A stretch of 7,180 nucleotides of DNA from Rhodobacterales bacterium. Its GTDB lineage: Bacteria; Pseudomonadota; Alphaproteobacteria; Rhodobacterales; Rhodobacteraceae. Positions 5,805 to 7,180 of the stretch are shown here, one piece after another. A model generated the notes under the pieces. The model had not been told where the DNA came from, searched no databases, and saw only the letters and a program-made list of their open reading frames with translations. Position 1 is the first letter of the stretch. Every line of letters starts with the position of its first letter. The stretch covers positions 1-7,180 of the forward strand of contig JAAFIJ010000141.1 in assembly GCA_013298675.1 (NCBI GenBank). Direction: 5' to 3'. Position numbers and translations under genes: made by a program.

Positions 5805-5822
5805 CTGACAGAAAATGTCAGG
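5804..5822 (+). terminator. Stem-loop after fmt, terminator-like but without a U tract
   Basis: CCTGACA (5804-5810), loop GAAAA, TGTCAGG (5816-5822) gives a perfect 7-bp stem, extendable by one wobble and one C-G pair. It is followed by GGGGCATTTGC rather than a run of T, so intrinsic termination would be weak. It may instead stabilise the 3' end of the def-fmt mRNA or attenuate read-through to the EVE gene 43 bases further on. Confidence 0.5.
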
Positions 5823-5864
5823 GGGCATTTGCTAACGAGTAGTGCGTAGCAAGGACACAGTGAC

Positions 5865-6329
5865 ATGGATCAGGCGAGATATTGGGTGGTCACAGCGTCG
5901 CAGGATCACGCAGAGTACGGCAAAAACTGGGGGATTGTTCAGGCTTGCCACGGCAAGGTTGCCCCCCTGAAAAGGATGAAACCCGGCGATGGTGTGACCA
6001 TTTATTCCCCGAAAGATCAATTCGCGAATGGCGCCCCGCTGCAGGCCTTTACCGCGATCGGCAGGATTGATGACATGGAACCCTATCAAGTGGAGATGTC
6101 CGCAGACTTTGTGGCGTGGCGTCGCGGGGTTCTGTGGCAACGCGAGGCACAGGTTTTGCCCATTCGCCCGCTGCTGCAAACGCTGGAGTTTACCAAAGGG
6201 CTAAGTTCTTGGGGGATGGTGTTCCGCTATGGTTTGTTTCAGATCACGCGGGCGGATTTTTCGTGCATTGCGCGTGCAATGCTGCCGACAAAGCTTCACA
6301 ATGGCACTGCGCAATCCCATATCGGGTAG
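5865..6329 (+). CDS. EVE-domain protein (UPF0310 family)
   Basis: A 154-residue soluble protein that is nearly all EVE domain, a PUA-like fold thought to recognise modified bases in DNA or RNA. Visible family blocks: RYWVVTASQDH at 5-15, CHGKVAPLKRMKPGDGVTIYSP at 28-49, LQAFTAIGRI at 59-68, RPLLQTLEFTKG at 101-112 and FRYGLFQI at 120-127. No nuclease or other effector domain is attached, so any action would be binding only. ATG at 5865 follows AAGGA (5851-5855) at 9 bases. It lies 72 bases after fmt behind two palindromes, and 21 bases before the small membrane-protein gene, with which it is probably co-transcribed. Function in bacteria is not established. Confidence 0.88.
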   Translation: MDQARYWVVTASQDHAEYGKNWGIVQACHGKVAPLKRMKPGDGVTIYSPKDQFANGAPLQAFTAIGRIDDMEPYQVEMSADFVAWRRGVLWQREAQVLPIRPLLQTLEFTKGLSSWGMVFRYGLFQITRADFSCIARAMLPTKLHNGTAQSHIG

Positions 6330-6350
6330 AGACGACAGGAGAGGCCATTC

Positions 6351-6587
6351 ATGTTTTTCATTCCATTGATAATGATCGGAATTGCTGCAGGTTATTTGGC
6401 GACGCGGGTGATGAAGTTGGACACAGATGTGCCCACGACCATTGCAATCGGCGTGGGTGGCGCGCTGGTCGGCGGATTTGCGTTGCGCTTCTTGATTTCA
6501 CTTATGGGCTTGATGGCGGGATTTGTGGGGGCGTTTTTGGGCGCATTGGCGCTGATATGGGTCTATAAGACCTACTTTCAACGCTAA
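6351..6587 (+). CDS. Small GlsB/YeaQ/YmgE-type membrane protein
   Basis: A 78-residue, very hydrophobic, glycine-rich inner-membrane protein with about three membrane segments (roughly 3-17, 29-48, 50-73) and a short polar stretch between the first two (TRVMKLDTDVP). The GIAAGYLATRVM start and the GVGGALVGGFALRFL block match the 'transglycosylase-associated' GlsB/YeaQ family (PF04226), whose function is unproven and often tied to stress. An AGGAG at 6337-6341 lies 9 bases before the ATG. The last 4 bases overlap the end of the opposing tetR gene; no terminator lies between them. Confidence 0.8.
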   Translation: MFFIPLIMIGIAAGYLATRVMKLDTDVPTTIAIGVGGALVGGFALRFLISLMGLMAGFVGAFLGALALIWVYKTYFQR

Positions 6588-7102
6588 CGCGACAGCTCTT
6601 TGATCGCCTCACCCAGCCGAAAGTTTTTGCCGCCTGTTTCTTGCCATGACATTCGGCCCTGCCAAAGCGCAAACAAACGCGCTCCGGTCTCTCTCGCTTG
6701 AAGACCTGATCCGCCCAACCGTTTTGCCAAGGCCGCCTCTACCATTGCGCGCCATGCTTTGGCCCGGTCGTGTGTTGCCCCATAGGCTTGGCTTACGGAC
6801 AAGAGGCGGCAAGTATCTTCGGCCGCAGACAGGTTTTTCAACAAGGCCTGCGCGCCTTTCCCAGAATTCAAACTTTCACCTATTGCAGCGTCGGTTGCGT
6901 CATCCAACCGATCCCAAGCGGCGAGAATTACCCTTTCCAACATCGCCTCACGCGACCCGAACCGTTGCACGAGCGTTGGTGCAGAAAGGCCGACTGCGGC
7001 GGCGATGGTGCGAAACGACGGCGCATCAAGTTTTGCTTGGCGCAGCAAAACCCAGATATCCAACAGCAATGAGGAATCAGAAACCAGTTTTGTCCGGGAC
7101 AT
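6584..7102 (-). CDS. TetR-family transcriptional regulator, short
   Basis: The 172-residue product carries an N-terminal TetR-type helix-turn-helix: helices from about 9-22, then FRTIAAAVGLSAPTLVQRFG at 30-49 as the DNA-reading unit, and SREAMLERVI leading into the ligand domain. The rest is alpha-helical and not similar to any subgroup I can name; its ligand is unknown. At 172 residues it is shorter than most TetR proteins (about 190-220). The ATG at 7102-7100 has no good ribosome site before it, so translation may depend on coupling with the gene upstream, whose stop is 27 bases away. It points away from any divergent partner visible here, so self-repression is not obvious. Confidence 0.85.
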   Translation of the reverse strand: MSRTKLVSDSSLLLDIWVLLRQAKLDAPSFRTIAAAVGLSAPTLVQRFGSREAMLERVILAAWDRLDDATDAAIGESLNSGKGAQALLKNLSAAEDTCRLLSVSQAYGATHDRAKAWRAMVEAALAKRLGGSGLQARETGARLFALWQGRMSWQETGGKNFRLGEAIKELSR

Positions 7103-7129
7103 CAGGCGCGCCCACAGAATGGGTAAACA

Positions 7130-7180
7130 TCAAACATTTTCAACGCTTTCCAGATCTTTCACCCGCTTTACCCCGGCATG
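7130..7180 (-). CDS. C-terminal end of a gene upstream of tetR (partial)
   Basis: Reading leftward from the window edge, 16 codons give HAGVKRVKDLESVENV and a TGA at 7132-7130. The charged, valine-rich ending with the GVxxV pattern recalls the C-terminus of BON (osmY-like) domains, but 16 residues are too few to name it. Its close spacing to tetR on the same strand suggests one transcript. Confidence 0.4.
   Translation of the reverse strand, partial: HAGVKRVKDLESVENV

Noticed and set aside
5804..5822. Canonical Rho-independent terminator after fmt
   Set aside because: The stem is good but it is followed by GGGG and mixed sequence rather than a T run, so I list it only as terminator-like.
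6116..6568. 150-codon plus-strand frame overlapping the EVE and GlsB-like genes
   Set aside because: Different frame from two well-supported genes with good ribosome sites; low-complexity, Cys/His/Gly-rich translation.
7138..7170. TTTC/TTTA blocks about every 10 bases, suggesting phased bent DNA
   Set aside because: Explained by Lys/Glu codons (AAG, AAA, GAA) of the partial minus-strand gene; the A-runs are only three to four bases long.
7119..7180. Open plus-strand frame from ATG at 7119 running off the edge (a gene divergent from tetR)
   Set aside because: No ribosome site, and the opposite strand gives a more protein-like charged C-terminus ending in TGA; not decidable from 20 codons but less likely.

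Overview
The window reads as a chromosomal segment of an alphaproteobacterium, most likely of the Rhodobacteraceae (Roseobacter type). That placement is an inference from protein style, moderately high GC and the gene set (cobD, a malY-like aminotransferase, three tandem deformylase-family genes ahead of fmt, an EVE-domain protein). Coding density is very high. I see no rRNA, tRNA, CRISPR array, insertion sequence or phage gene.

Left part (1-3177), mostly minus strand. cobD (cbiB), an adenosylcobinamide-phosphate synthase of the cobalamin pathway, is followed by the first codons of a probable next gene cut by the window edge. Divergent from cobD is a small plus-strand protein resembling a PilZ domain. 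Its end overlaps, tail to tail, a minus-strand pair: a MalY/PatB-type PLP C-S lyase, then a secreted or anchored YkuD L,D-transpeptidase, joined by a 4-base ATGA overlap.

Centre (3178-5792), plus strand. An AT-rich 209-base divergent control region precedes a compact four-gene operon for the N-formylmethionine cycle: deformylase 1, deformylase 2, a third deformylase-family protein and fmt. All junctions overlap (TGATG, ATGA, GTGA). Fmt formylates initiator Met-tRNA and deformylase removes the formyl group from the nascent chain. Deformylases 1 and 2 keep all catalytic motifs. The third copy has lost the metal-binding Cys and the catalytic Glu, yet keeps the fold motifs and a basic C-terminal tail. 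This probable pseudoenzyme is the most interesting object here. Deformylase 2 shows the opposite pattern: intact chemistry, shortened tail.

Right part (5793-7180). After fmt come two adjacent palindromes, then an EVE-domain (UPF0310) protein and a 78-residue GlsB/YeaQ-type membrane protein, both on the plus strand. The latter overlaps by 4 bases the end of a minus-strand TetR-family regulator. Upstream of tetR, the last 16 codons of another minus-strand gene run off the window edge.

The def-fmt operon is a functional unit. The remaining neighbours look like ordinary housekeeping and accessory chromosome genes, with no mobile or defence island visible.
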